From assembly GCA_946481425.1 (NCBI GenBank), contig CAMLNT010000112.1, positions 1-7,360 of the forward strand: 7,360 nt of DNA. The letters are read 5' to 3'. Below are positions 1-5,865 of the stretch, piece by piece (within the stretch, counting starts at the first letter, position 1; every line of letters starts with the position of its first letter). Position numbers and translations under genes: made by a program. Below the pieces are notes generated by a model. That model worked only from the letters and a program-made list of their open reading frames with translations, ran no database searches and was not told the origin of the DNA. The stretch is from an uncultured Brevundimonas sp. (GTDB lineage Bacteria > Pseudomonadota > Alphaproteobacteria > Caulobacterales > Caulobacteraceae).

Positions 1-483
1 GTAGACGAAGCCGGTGGCCACGAAGACGAAGGTCACCAGGGTGAGGACCGCCTTGATCACTTCTTCGGTGTGGGTGTCGTCGTACTTGCGGCCGATGGTG
101 CGCCAGAAGAAGTCGGAGTGGATCAGGGTCCAGAGCCGCAGCACCCGCAGGAAGCCGAGGTTGAACAGCCAGGCCGGGAACAGCAGGGTGGCCAGGATGA
201 ACAGGTCGACCCAGACGATCGGCCGCTTCAGCCAGTCCTTGATGTCTGAATAGGCATAGGCCCGCGCGGCGAGATCGAGAGCCAGCACAGCGGCGATGGC
301 ATAGTCGATCGCGTAAAAAACGACCCCCTGTTCCTTCAGCAGCGGGCTGACCATGAAGAAGCCGATGATCAGCAGGTCGATGACCAGAACGGTGATCCGG
401 AACTCCACGGCTGTCCGCGACGACCCGTGGTAGAGAGCGCGGAGCCGGGCCTTGAGCCTCAGGCCGTCCTTCTCCGGCGGCAT
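1..483 (-). CDS. Ion transporter / voltage-sensor channel, N-terminal part (cut by window edge)
   Basis: This is the N-terminal 161 residues of an inner-membrane cation channel of the voltage-gated ion transporter family; the pore half lies beyond the left edge. Hydrophobic segments fall near residues 28-46 (S1), 55-75 (S2), 89-107 (S3) and from about 140 (start of S5). The segment near 108-121, GFLRVLRLWTL, carries arginines every third residue and looks like a short S4 voltage sensor. S2 contains the acidic/basic pattern LALDLAARAYA. I chose the ATG at 483 because GAGG lies 8 bases upstream. An in-frame ATG at 561 would add 26 Ser/Arg/Lys-rich residues but has no visible ribosome binding site. 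The gene is divergent from dapF, so the two share an upstream region. Ion selectivity cannot be judged without the pore loop; a potassium channel is only the most likely guess. Confidence 0.8.
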   Translation of the reverse strand, partial: MPPEKDGLRLKARLRALYHGSSRTAVEFRITVLVIDLLIIGFFMVSPLLKEQGVVFYAIDYAIAAVLALDLAARAYAYSDIKDWLKRPIVWVDLFILATLLFPAWLFNLGFLRVLRLWTLIHSDFFWRTIGRKYDDTHTEEVIKAVLTLVTFVFVATGFVY

Positions 484-620
484 GGTCGCCGCCTCATCCG
501 TGCGGCGGCGCTTTCGGGCCGATGCGGCGACGGTCTTCCGGGGTGACGCGGAACTGCTCATGGGGCACCGATAGCGCGGGTGTCTCGCGCGTCCAACCGC
601 AAGGGCCTATATCCGCGAAC

Positions 621-1448
621 ATGGGACGCCCCTTCGTCAAGATGAACGGCCTTGGCAACGACTTCGTCGTGGTGGAGGCGCGCGACCAGCCCTTCCGGCC
701 CAGCGAAGACGAGGTCCGGGCCATCTGTGACCGGGCGACCGGCGAGGGCTGCGACCAGCTGATCGCGATCGAGCCGGGCGAAGGCGGCCGGGCCTTCATG
801 CGGGTCTGGAACGCGGACGGATCGATGGTCGAGACCTGCGGCAACGCCCTGCGGTGCGTGGGCTGGCTGCTGATGCAGGCTTCAGGTCAGGACAGCGCCG
901 AGATCATGACCGCGGGCGGTCTGACCCGGGCCTTCTCCGGCGGTGACCGGCGGGTCTCGGTCGACATGGGCGAGCCGGGTCTGGACTGGACCCAGATCCC
1001 CCTGGCCGAGGAGATGGACACCCGCGGCATCGAACTTCAGATCGGCCCGATCGACGAGCCGGTGCTGCATACGCCCGGGGCCGTCTCAATGGGCAATCCG
1101 CACGTGACCTTCTTCGCGGATCGGGACTTCGACGATGCCTTCGTGAAGGCCTCGGGTTCGCTGATCGAGCATCATCCTCTGTTCCCGGAGGCGGTGAACG
1201 TGGGCTTCGCGCGGGTGCTGGGCCCGGACCGGATCCGTCTCAGGGTCTTCGAGCGGGGCGCGGGCCTGACCAGGGCGTGCGGGACCGGGGCCTGTGCGGC
1301 GCTGGTCGCGGCGAACCGCAAGGGGCTTGTCGGGCGCGGGGCGACGATGGTGCTGGACGGCGGCGACCTGGAGGTCGAGTGGCGCGAGGACGGCCACGTC
1401 TGGATGACCGGCCCGGTCGAAGTCGAGCGGACAGGGACGCTCGCCTAG
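621..1448 (+). CDS. dapF: Diaminopimelate epimerase
   Basis: Cytoplasmic PLP-independent epimerase that converts LL- to meso-diaminopimelate, the penultimate step of lysine synthesis and the source of the peptidoglycan cross-linking residue. The 275-residue product has the usual length for the family. It opens with FVKMNGLGNDFVVVEA. Both catalytic cysteines are present in their signature contexts: C73 in ETCGNALRCVG and C220 in ERGAGLTRACGTGACAA. GNPHVTFF at about 158-165 is the other conserved block. The ATG at 621 is chosen because it places the family's N-terminal strand correctly. The open frame extends upstream to 522, but that stretch overlaps the channel gene region and does not look like DapF. 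No good ribosome binding site precedes 621. A TATATC hexamer at 608-613 sits about 8 bases upstream, so a leaderless or near-leaderless transcript is possible. The stop codon overlaps the stop of the convergent SCO gene. Confidence 0.97.
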   Translation: MGRPFVKMNGLGNDFVVVEARDQPFRPSEDEVRAICDRATGEGCDQLIAIEPGEGGRAFMRVWNADGSMVETCGNALRCVGWLLMQASGQDSAEIMTAGGLTRAFSGGDRRVSVDMGEPGLDWTQIPLAEEMDTRGIELQIGPIDEPVLHTPGAVSMGNPHVTFFADRDFDDAFVKASGSLIEHHPLFPEAVNVGFARVLGPDRIRLRVFERGAGLTRACGTGACAALVAANRKGLVGRGATMVLDGGDLEVEWREDGHVWMTGPVEVERTGTLA

Positions 1449-2083
1449 GCGCCCTGCTCCATGCGGGCGGTGATCAGATTGGCGATCCGGTCCGGGCCGA
1501 GGCTGGCCGAGAGCGGAATGGCGAACTCGCCCTCGGGGTTCATCAGATAGATGTTGAGCGAGTGGTCCATGGTGTACTCGCCGCCTTCCAGCTCACGGCG
1601 CTGATAGACGACGCGATAGGCCTCGGCGGCCTGGCGGACCTGATCGGGCGTGCCGGTCAGGCCGATGACGCCTTCGGGGAAGCTGGCGGTCTGGAGATAG
1701 TCGGCCATGGCCTCGGGGGTGTCACGCTCCGGATCGACCGAGACGAAGACGATCTGAAGATCGTCGGCGCGGTCGCCCATGCGTTCCTTGGCGGCTTCCA
1801 GCGCCTGGAGGGTGGAGGGGCAGAAGTCGGGGCAGTGGGTGAAGCCGAAGAAGACGGCGGTCCAGCGGCCCTCGAGGATGGACTGGTCCACGGTGCGGCC
1901 GGTCTGGTCGACCAGTTCGAAGGGCCCGCCGATGTCCGCGCGACCGTAGGTCACGACCGGGTTCTCCCCGCCCTGGGTGGTGGCCTCGGGCCGTTGGCTG
2001 TTCAGCCAGAGCGCGCCGCCGCCGATGAGCAGCGCAGCCAGGAGACAGACGGCGGCCAGGATGGCGATCGGCTTCGAAGGCAT
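1445..2083 (-). CDS. SCO1/SenC/PrrC family copper chaperone
   Basis: Membrane-anchored periplasmic thioredoxin-fold protein of 212 residues that delivers copper to the CuA centre of cytochrome c oxidase; some family members also act as thiol reductases. Residues about 5-27 form a single N-terminal membrane anchor with no lipobox. The copper ligands are all visible: the CxxxC pair C84 and C88 in FTHCPDFCPS, and H174 in TMDHSLNIYLM. The block VFVSVDPERDTPEAM at about 112-126 is also typical of the family. The gene starts 43 bases from the GTG of regB and is divergent from it. In Rhodobacter the homologue (senC/prrC) also sits next to regB, so linkage with the redox kinase is meaningful. A candidate promoter lies at 2116-2144. 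The 3' end overlaps the dapF stop. Confidence 0.95.
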   Translation of the reverse strand: MPSKPIAILAAVCLLAALLIGGGALWLNSQRPEATTQGGENPVVTYGRADIGGPFELVDQTGRTVDQSILEGRWTAVFFGFTHCPDFCPSTLQALEAAKERMGDRADDLQIVFVSVDPERDTPEAMADYLQTASFPEGVIGLTGTPDQVRQAAEAYRVVYQRRELEGGEYTMDHSLNIYLMNPEGEFAIPLSASLGPDRIANLITARMEQGA

Positions 2084-2115
2084 GGATTTTTCTCGACGCG
2101 GAGGGAGGACGCGGC

Positions 2116-2144
2116 CTTATAGGGGTGTGAGCGCCGAGCCCCAA
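2116..2144 (-). promoter_or_regulatory. Candidate promoter of the SCO gene, shared with regB
   Basis: Reading the minus strand, TTGGGG (2144-2139) is followed after exactly 17 bases by TATAAG (2121-2116), about 33 bases upstream of the SCO ATG. The same AT-rich core reads TTATAG on the plus strand at 2117-2122, only 4 bases before the GTG of regB. It could therefore act in both directions. Such a short divergent region leaves little room for separate promoters. The -35 match is partial and no start site has been measured. Confidence 0.45.
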
Positions 2145-3455
2145 GACGCGACTCCCTATTGGGACCCCAAGAGCCTGCCGGCCCCGCGCGGGCGGCTGCG
2201 GGTCAGCACCCTCGTATCGCTGCGATGGCTGGGCCTGCTGGGCCAGACGGCGGCGGTCCTGATCACGGCCTTCACCTTCGACTTCGAGATTCGTCTCGGC
2301 TGGGCCCTGGCGGTGATCGGCGCGGGCGCCTGGATGAATGTGGCCCTGCTGCTCAGGCCAAACCCCCGGCCGGTGCTGGAGGGCTGGGCCGCGGCGGCGC
2401 AGCTGTCGTTCGACGTGCTGCAGCTGGGCGCTCTGCTGGGGCTGACCGGCGGGCTGGACAATCCCTTCTGTCTTCTGCTGATCGCGCCGGTGACGATCGC
2501 GGCGGCGGCCCTGCCGACCCGCCAGACCATGACCATCGGCGGCCTGGCTCTGCTGGTCGCGGCGGTGCTGTTCTTCGTCCCGGTTCAGTTGCCGTGGCGA
2601 GGCGGCGAGGATTTCGCCCTGCCGCCGCTCTACCGGCTCGGGGTCTGGATCGCCCTCATGACGGGGGTCCTGTTCACGGCCGGCTATGCCTGGCGGACGG
2701 CGAACGAGGCGCGGCGGATGGCCCTGGCCCTGGCCGCGACCGATGCGGTCCTGGCCCGCGAGCAGCGGCTGGCGGCCATGGGCGGGCTGGCGGCGGCGGC
2801 GGCGCATGAGCTGGGCACGCCGCTGGCGACGATCCAGATCGTGGCGCGCGAGCTGCTGAGGAACGCCAAGGGCGATGCGGCCCTGGCCGAGGACGCGGCG
2901 TTGCTGGTGCAGCAGGCCGAGCGGTGCCGGGACATCCTGAAGGCCCTGTCGCAGCGGTCGGATTCGGGCGAGGTGTCCGAGGCGCGCCTGTCGCTGAAGA
3001 TGCTGCTCAACGAATGCGCCGATCCGCACAGGGGCCACGGGCCGCGTATCGAGATCGCCGTCGAGGGCGCCAAGGGCTCGGTCGAGCCGGAAGTCCGGCG
3101 CCTGCCCGAGGCCGTGCGCGCCATCGGCACCCTGATCGAGAACGCGGCGGACTTCGCGGTCTATGAAGTGCGGGTCACGGCGCGGTTCGACGACCGGACC
3201 GTGCGTGTCGAGGTGCGCGACGACGGGCCCGGATTCGCCTCGGACGTGCTGGCCAAGCTCGGCGAGCCCTATGTGACGTCCCGGCCGCTGGGCGAAGGGT
3301 CGCGGACCGGCCACCAGGGCATGGGACTGGGCTTCTTCATCGCCAAGACCCTGCTGGAGAAGACGGGCGCCTCGCTGACCTTCGGGAACCTTCGCCATAA
3401 GGAAGGCGCTCAGGTCACCATCACCTGGCCCCGCGAGGCGATCGCGGCCGTCTGA
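2127..3455 (+). CDS. regB: Redox-sensing histidine kinase, RegB/PrrB/ActS family
   Basis: Inner-membrane sensor kinase of 442 residues that signals respiratory/redox state to RegA. The N-terminal half (about 28-189) has roughly six membrane segments. Between segments it carries GGLDNPF at 108-114, which matches the GGxxNPF heptapeptide described as the ubiquinone-binding site in RegB. The phospho-acceptor is H227 in AAAAHELGTPLATI. C267 in AERCRDIL matches the RegB redox-active cysteine of the so-called redox box. The ATP-binding domain has LIENAADFA (N339), DDGPGF (365-370) and GMGLGFFIAKTLLE (398-411). I prefer the GTG at 2127 because the protein then begins with a short tail before the first membrane segment. 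An in-frame ATG at 2082 would overlap the SCO start codon and add 15 basic residues. regA follows after a 76-base gap, so the pair is probably cotranscribed. Confidence 0.95.
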   Translation: MSAEPQDATPYWDPKSLPAPRGRLRVSTLVSLRWLGLLGQTAAVLITAFTFDFEIRLGWALAVIGAGAWMNVALLLRPNPRPVLEGWAAAAQLSFDVLQLGALLGLTGGLDNPFCLLLIAPVTIAAAALPTRQTMTIGGLALLVAAVLFFVPVQLPWRGGEDFALPPLYRLGVWIALMTGVLFTAGYAWRTANEARRMALALAATDAVLAREQRLAAMGGLAAAAAHELGTPLATIQIVARELLRNAKGDAALAEDAALLVQQAERCRDILKALSQRSDSGEVSEARLSLKMLLNECADPHRGHGPRIEIAVEGAKGSVEPEVRRLPEAVRAIGTLIENAADFAVYEVRVTARFDDRTVRVEVRDDGPGFASDVLAKLGEPYVTSRPLGEGSRTGHQGMGLGFFIAKTLLEKTGASLTFGNLRHKEGAQVTITWPREAIAAV

Positions 3456-3472
3456 CGGCACGAAGCGGTGAA

Positions 3473-3490
3473 CGCCCTTGCGTCAGGGCG
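3473..3490 (+). other. Perfect hairpin in the regB-regA gap
   Basis: CGCCCT (3473-3478) pairs with AGGGCG (3485-3490) around the loop TGCGTC, giving a 6-bp GC-rich stem about 40 bases before the regA start. No T-run follows, so it is not a typical terminator. It could protect an mRNA end or reduce read-through between regB and regA. This is inference only. Confidence 0.4.
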
Positions 3491-3531
3491 CCGCAGAGCC
3501 GATTCTCTCGGGGGGCGCTACGGAGACACGT

Positions 3532-4098
3532 ATGACCGAAACGCTTGAGCTTCAGTCCCAGGTCGAACTGCTGCCGGACCGCACCCTGCTTGTGGTGGAT
3601 GACGACGCGGCGCTCCGCACGCGGCTCGGCCGTGCGATGGAATCGCGCGGCTTCGAGGTGACCCTGGCGGGGTCCGTCTCCGAGGGCGAAACCATCGCGA
3701 AGGCCGCGCCGCCGGCGTTCGCCGTCGTGGACATGCGGCTGGAAGACGGGATCGGCCTGCGCGTGATCGAGGCCATCCGCGAGGCCCGCCCCGATGCGCG
3801 GGTGGTAATGCTGACGGGCTATGGCGCGATCGCCACCGCCGTGGCCGCCATCAAGGCCGGCGCCATCGACTATCTGTCCAAGCCCGCCGACGCCGACGAT
3901 GTGGTCAAGGCGCTGCTGGCGCAGGGCGACGACAAGGCCGCCCCGCCGGAGAACCCCATGTCGGCGGACCGGGTGCGCTGGGAACACATCCAGCGGGTCT
4001 ATGACCTGTGCGGACACAATGTCTCGGAGACGGCCCGGCGCCTGAACATGCACCGGCGGACCCTGCAGCGGATCCTGGCCAAGCGCGCGCCGCGCTGA
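3532..4098 (+). CDS. regA: Redox response regulator, RegA/PrrA/ActR family
   Basis: DNA-binding response regulator of 188 residues, close to the usual RegA length. It is the cognate partner of the preceding kinase and a global regulator of respiration and other redox processes in alphaproteobacteria. The receiver domain (about 17-130) has the acidic pocket DDD at 23-25, phospho-acceptor D67 in VVDMRLEDG, T95 in MLTGYG and K117 in YLSKPAD. A short proline linker near 136-143 leads to the Fis-type helix-turn-helix. In that domain CGHNVSETARRLNMHRRTLQ and the terminal AKRAPR are nearly diagnostic for the RegA family. The ATG at 3532 is preceded by GGAGA 6 bases upstream. The open frame reaches back to 3478, but those residues do not resemble a receiver domain. 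The gene is downstream of regB on the same strand. Confidence 0.96.
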   Translation: MTETLELQSQVELLPDRTLLVVDDDAALRTRLGRAMESRGFEVTLAGSVSEGETIAKAAPPAFAVVDMRLEDGIGLRVIEAIREARPDARVVMLTGYGAIATAVAAIKAGAIDYLSKPADADDVVKALLAQGDDKAAPPENPMSADRVRWEHIQRVYDLCGHNVSETARRLNMHRRTLQRILAKRAPR

Positions 4099-4101
4099 GG
4101 C

Positions 4102-4120
4102 GGACGGGAAAACACCGTCC
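4102..4120 (+). terminator. Weak terminator candidate after regA
   Basis: GGACGG (4102-4107) and CCGTCC (4115-4120) form a 6-bp stem around GAAAACA, starting 4 bases after the regA stop. The position fits a transcript end. However, there is no T-run, so intrinsic termination is doubtful and a Rho-dependent or processed end is equally possible. Confidence 0.35.
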
Positions 4121-4121
4121 A

Positions 4122-4144
4122 GGTCGACCGGGTCGACCGGGTCG
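4122..4144. repeat. Tandem 9-base repeat of GTCGACCGG
   Basis: The unit GTCGACCGG occurs at 4123-4131 and 4132-4140, followed by a partial GTCG at 4141-4144. With the preceding base this gives two 8-bp palindromes GGTCGACC (4122-4129 and 4131-4138), 9 bases apart. It lies just after the regA hairpin. It may be simple slippage or a paired protein-binding site; nothing here decides which. Confidence 0.55.
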
Positions 4145-4360
4145 TTCGCCTCATGCGCCTTCATGACTCAGCCGCGAGTCTGCAACGCGGGCGCTTGCTG
4201 ACGATGTCAAAGACCGGAGGCGCAGTCTGACGCCGCGCCGGTGCGCGGGGAAAAATCGCGGCGCCTTCTTCCGCGTCTCGCCGGATTTCAAGGGCTCGGG
4301 TCGAGTGAATATGAGCGTTGGCGTTCTATTCGCCGCCGGTCGACGGCGATGGGGCGATAA

Positions 4361-4822
4361 TCAGAGCGCCGTCGCCCTCATCGCCGCGAGCCTTGCGAGG
4401 GCGAGGGTCAGCGCCTTGCGGCGGGCCGGGGCGAGCGGCGACGGGGTGGCCGGGCGGACCACCGCCCCGCCGAAGCCGTCGGCGACGATGAGGCCGGGTT
4501 CGTCGGGCAGGATGTCCAACGGGAACTCCGGCGCCACGGCGAAATAGTAGGCGTCGCAGAAGGGCAGGTAGTCGCCCCATTTGCGGTCGCACAGATAGTC
4601 CTCGCGCGAGGACTTCACCTCGCAGATGGCGATCTCGCCGCGGGGGCCCAGGGCCATGACGTCGGCGCGGCGGCCGTTCGGCAAGCGGACCTCCAGCAGC
4701 GGCGCGTACCCCATGTCGATCAGCAGGCGCGCGGCGCCGCGCGTCACGGCGGTCGTGACCTGGGGGCGGCCGAGGAAGGCCAGCTCAAGGGTTTCTATCG
4801 CGACGAGCGCCATGACCGGCAT
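4361..4822 (-). CDS. mmcB: MmcB family DNA repair protein, PD-(D/E)xK nuclease fold
   Basis: Cytoplasmic DNA repair protein of 153 residues that resembles MmcB, the mitomycin C/SOS-inducible protein of Caulobacter, a predicted endonuclease. The core shows TRGAARLLIDMGYAPLLEVR (27-46), then R52-D54 in RRADVMAL and E68-V-K70 in AICEVKSS, which give the D...ExK metal site of the nuclease fold. The family block DRKWGDYLPFCDAYYFAV follows (79-96). The length is normal for the family. Two starts are possible, ATG at 4822 (MPVMALV) and ATG at 4813 (MALV). The promoter geometry favours 4813 as the first transcribed codon, while 4822 is the longer frame. The LexA box directly upstream supports SOS control. 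The gene is convergent with regA, 262 bases away. No recA, lexA or dnaE2/imuB partner is visible, so it appears to be a single-gene SOS unit. Confidence 0.93.
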   Translation of the reverse strand: MPVMALVAIETLELAFLGRPQVTTAVTRGAARLLIDMGYAPLLEVRLPNGRRADVMALGPRGEIAICEVKSSREDYLCDRKWGDYLPFCDAYYFAVAPEFPLDILPDEPGLIVADGFGGAVVRPATPSPLAPARRKALTLALARLAAMRATAL

Positions 4823-4849
4823 AGATGTTCCGGATGTGTTCCGAGTCAA
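4821..4849 (-). promoter_or_regulatory. Candidate mmcB promoter containing a LexA box
   Basis: On the minus strand a good -35, TTGACT (4849-4844), is followed after 17 bases by ATCTAT (4826-4821), a poor -10. The LexA box lies wholly inside the spacer, so bound repressor would block RNA polymerase. The predicted start of transcription falls near 4813-4814, right at the second in-frame ATG of mmcB. The -35 assignment is reasonable and the -10 is weak. Confidence 0.5.
4827..4841. promoter_or_regulatory. LexA (SOS) operator GTTC-N7-GTTC
   Basis: GTTCCGGATGTGTTC at 4827-4841 matches the direct-repeat operator GTTC-N7-GTTC known for LexA of alphaproteobacteria, with no mismatch. It lies 4 bases upstream of the longer mmcB start and 13 bases upstream of the shorter one. 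mmcB is an SOS gene in Caulobacter, so the match of site and gene is unlikely to be chance. Confidence 0.85.
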
Positions 4850-5473
4850 GCAGCGGTAGGGGGTCAGTTTGATTGCTGACCTCCGTGGCGCATGGGCAGG
4901 CCTGTCGGTAGTACGCGTGAATGATCGACGAATCCGATGAGGCTGAGCCGACCCAGGCCGTGGTTGCCTCGCTGATCTGTGATTGGTGCGCCGCGACTTG
5001 GGAACAAACATCCCCTGTTCTGCCGCAGCCCTAGATGACCTCCGACGCAAGCTCAGATCGACCACCTACGACATCTGCAAATCTGAAATATGGAGCCTAG
5101 GCGTTGACGAGCAAGCCCTCTCGCCCCCTGACGCCAAACAGCCGGCGAAGCTGGCCGCGGATATTGCCACAGGCGAAGAAGGATATAGGGCCTAAGAGGC
5201 GACCACCGTCGCGCGCGCGTAAGGCGGGAAGCAACGGCGGCCCGTCGTTCAGCCTATGGGGCCGCCACGCGCCCTGCCCGCGAGTGCGATGTCAGGGCCG
5301 GGTCGGTTTTTGCGTCCGGCCCCGCGGGTCCGATCGCTACTTCCCGATGCTGAAGGCGGATCCGCTGCCCCGGTCCGATAGGGGCGCAGCGCGGCTGCTC
5401 GACAGCCGGTGAGGACAGGGAGTTACCCCTTCGATTAACCGCGCGGCAAGCCAGCCATGCGACCACCTTGACC
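4842..5473. other. Gene-poor stretch without a convincing CDS
   Basis: About 630 bases between the mmcB promoter and the PilZ gene hold no gene I can support. The longest frames read like shadows: a TTG-started 70-codon frame at 4983-5195 (+), a TTG-started frame at 5104-5412 (+) rich in Arg/Pro/Ser, and upstream extensions of mmcB on the minus strand. Visible structures are the hairpin at 4859-4884, a 7-bp stem GGGCCGG/CCGGCCC (5295-5301 with 5316-5322, 14-base loop) and the palindrome GCGGATCCGC near 5356. The part around 4880-5110 looks less GC-rich than the core genes. I found no tRNA-like T-loop, transposase frame or ordered repeat. It may be eroded accessory DNA. Confidence 0.55.
4859..4884. 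repeat. Inverted repeat upstream of mmcB
   Basis: GGGGGTCAG (4859-4867) pairs with CTGACCTCC (4876-4884) around an 8-base loop. This gives nine pairs including one G-U. The six inner pairs, GGTCAG/CTGACC, are perfect. The repeat sits just behind the mmcB -35 and could be a second regulator site or the end of a lost transcript. There is no T-run. Confidence 0.45.
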
Positions 5474-5806
5474 ATGAACACGGCCTATCCGCGTCCGTTC
5501 CTTGCTCTGGATCTTGGCTCAACGCCGGCGGAAAACCGGCGGCTGAAGCGAGACCGGACCGCCAAAGCCTGCACGATCGTCCACGGCATGTTCCGCGAGC
5601 ATCATCAGGGAGTGGTCCGCGACATTCACGCCGACGGGGCACGGGTTCGACCGGCGTCGTCACCCGACACGTTCCAGGGCCGCCTCGAGCTCATCGTCGA
5701 CGGACAGATCCATCACGGCGTCGTCGCGTGGCGCAATCGCACCGAGATGGGAATCCGGTTCGAGGTGGCCGATCCGCTCGCCGTGCAGACCTTCTCCCGC
5801 CTTTAG
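5474..5806 (+). CDS. Small stand-alone PilZ domain protein
   Basis: Predicted cytoplasmic protein of 110 residues made almost entirely of one PilZ domain, the usual receptor fold for cyclic di-GMP. The first motif RxxxR is present as R22-R-L-K-R26 in NRRLKRDR. The second motif, canonically D/NxSxxG, appears as DIHADG at 50-55, with His in place of Ser. The C-terminal half, with GVVAWRNRTEMGIRFE at about 82-97, fits the last strands of the barrel. The ATG at 5474 is preceded in frame by a TTG at 5468. Neither has a clear ribosome binding site, so the start is uncertain. The gene stands alone, convergent with the lysozyme wreck, and no partner enzyme is visible. The Ser-to-His change may weaken ligand binding, so the protein could be a c-di-GMP effector or a degenerate non-binding PilZ protein. 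Confidence 0.75.
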   Translation: MNTAYPRPFLALDLGSTPAENRRLKRDRTAKACTIVHGMFREHHQGVVRDIHADGARVRPASSPDTFQGRLELIVDGQIHHGVVAWRNRTEMGIRFEVADPLAVQTFSRL

Positions 5807-5865
5807 GGCTGGTGGTCCCGCGCGTCGTGGTGCTGCCGCGTCGTGATAGGGCTGTGCTCGTGTCC

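Noticed and set aside
1277..2122. Long plus-strand open frame of 281 codons across the dapF end and the SCO gene
   Set aside because: It is the antisense/out-of-frame shadow of dapF and the SCO gene. Its product is low-complexity Gly/Ala/Arg sequence, while the minus strand gives a textbook SCO protein.
1722..3461. Minus-strand open frame of 579 codons opposite regB
   Set aside because: Arg/Gln/Pro/His-rich composition is typical of an antisense frame in GC-rich DNA. regB on the plus strand has all kinase motifs.
3421..4164. Minus-strand open frame of 247 codons opposite regA
   Set aside because: It is a shadow of regA with no domain-like pattern, whereas the plus strand encodes a complete receiver and helix-turn-helix protein.
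5002..5020. GAACA ... TGTTC inverted repeat as a second LexA-type operator
   Set aside because: The spacing and inverted orientation do not match the alphaproteobacterial direct repeat, and no gene starts nearby.
4823..5065. N-terminal extension of mmcB upstream to 5065
   Set aside because: The extension is Arg/Pro/Ser-rich, crosses the LexA box and promoter, and gives a protein much longer than the MmcB family.
4983..5195. 70-codon plus-strand frame as a small gene, antitoxin-like
   Set aside because: It starts with TTG, has no ribosome binding site, shows no recognisable motif and has no toxin partner.
4842..5473. tRNA, CRISPR array or insertion sequence in the gene-free interval
   Set aside because: I found no T-loop consensus, no regularly spaced repeats, and no transposase frame or terminal inverted repeats with target duplication.
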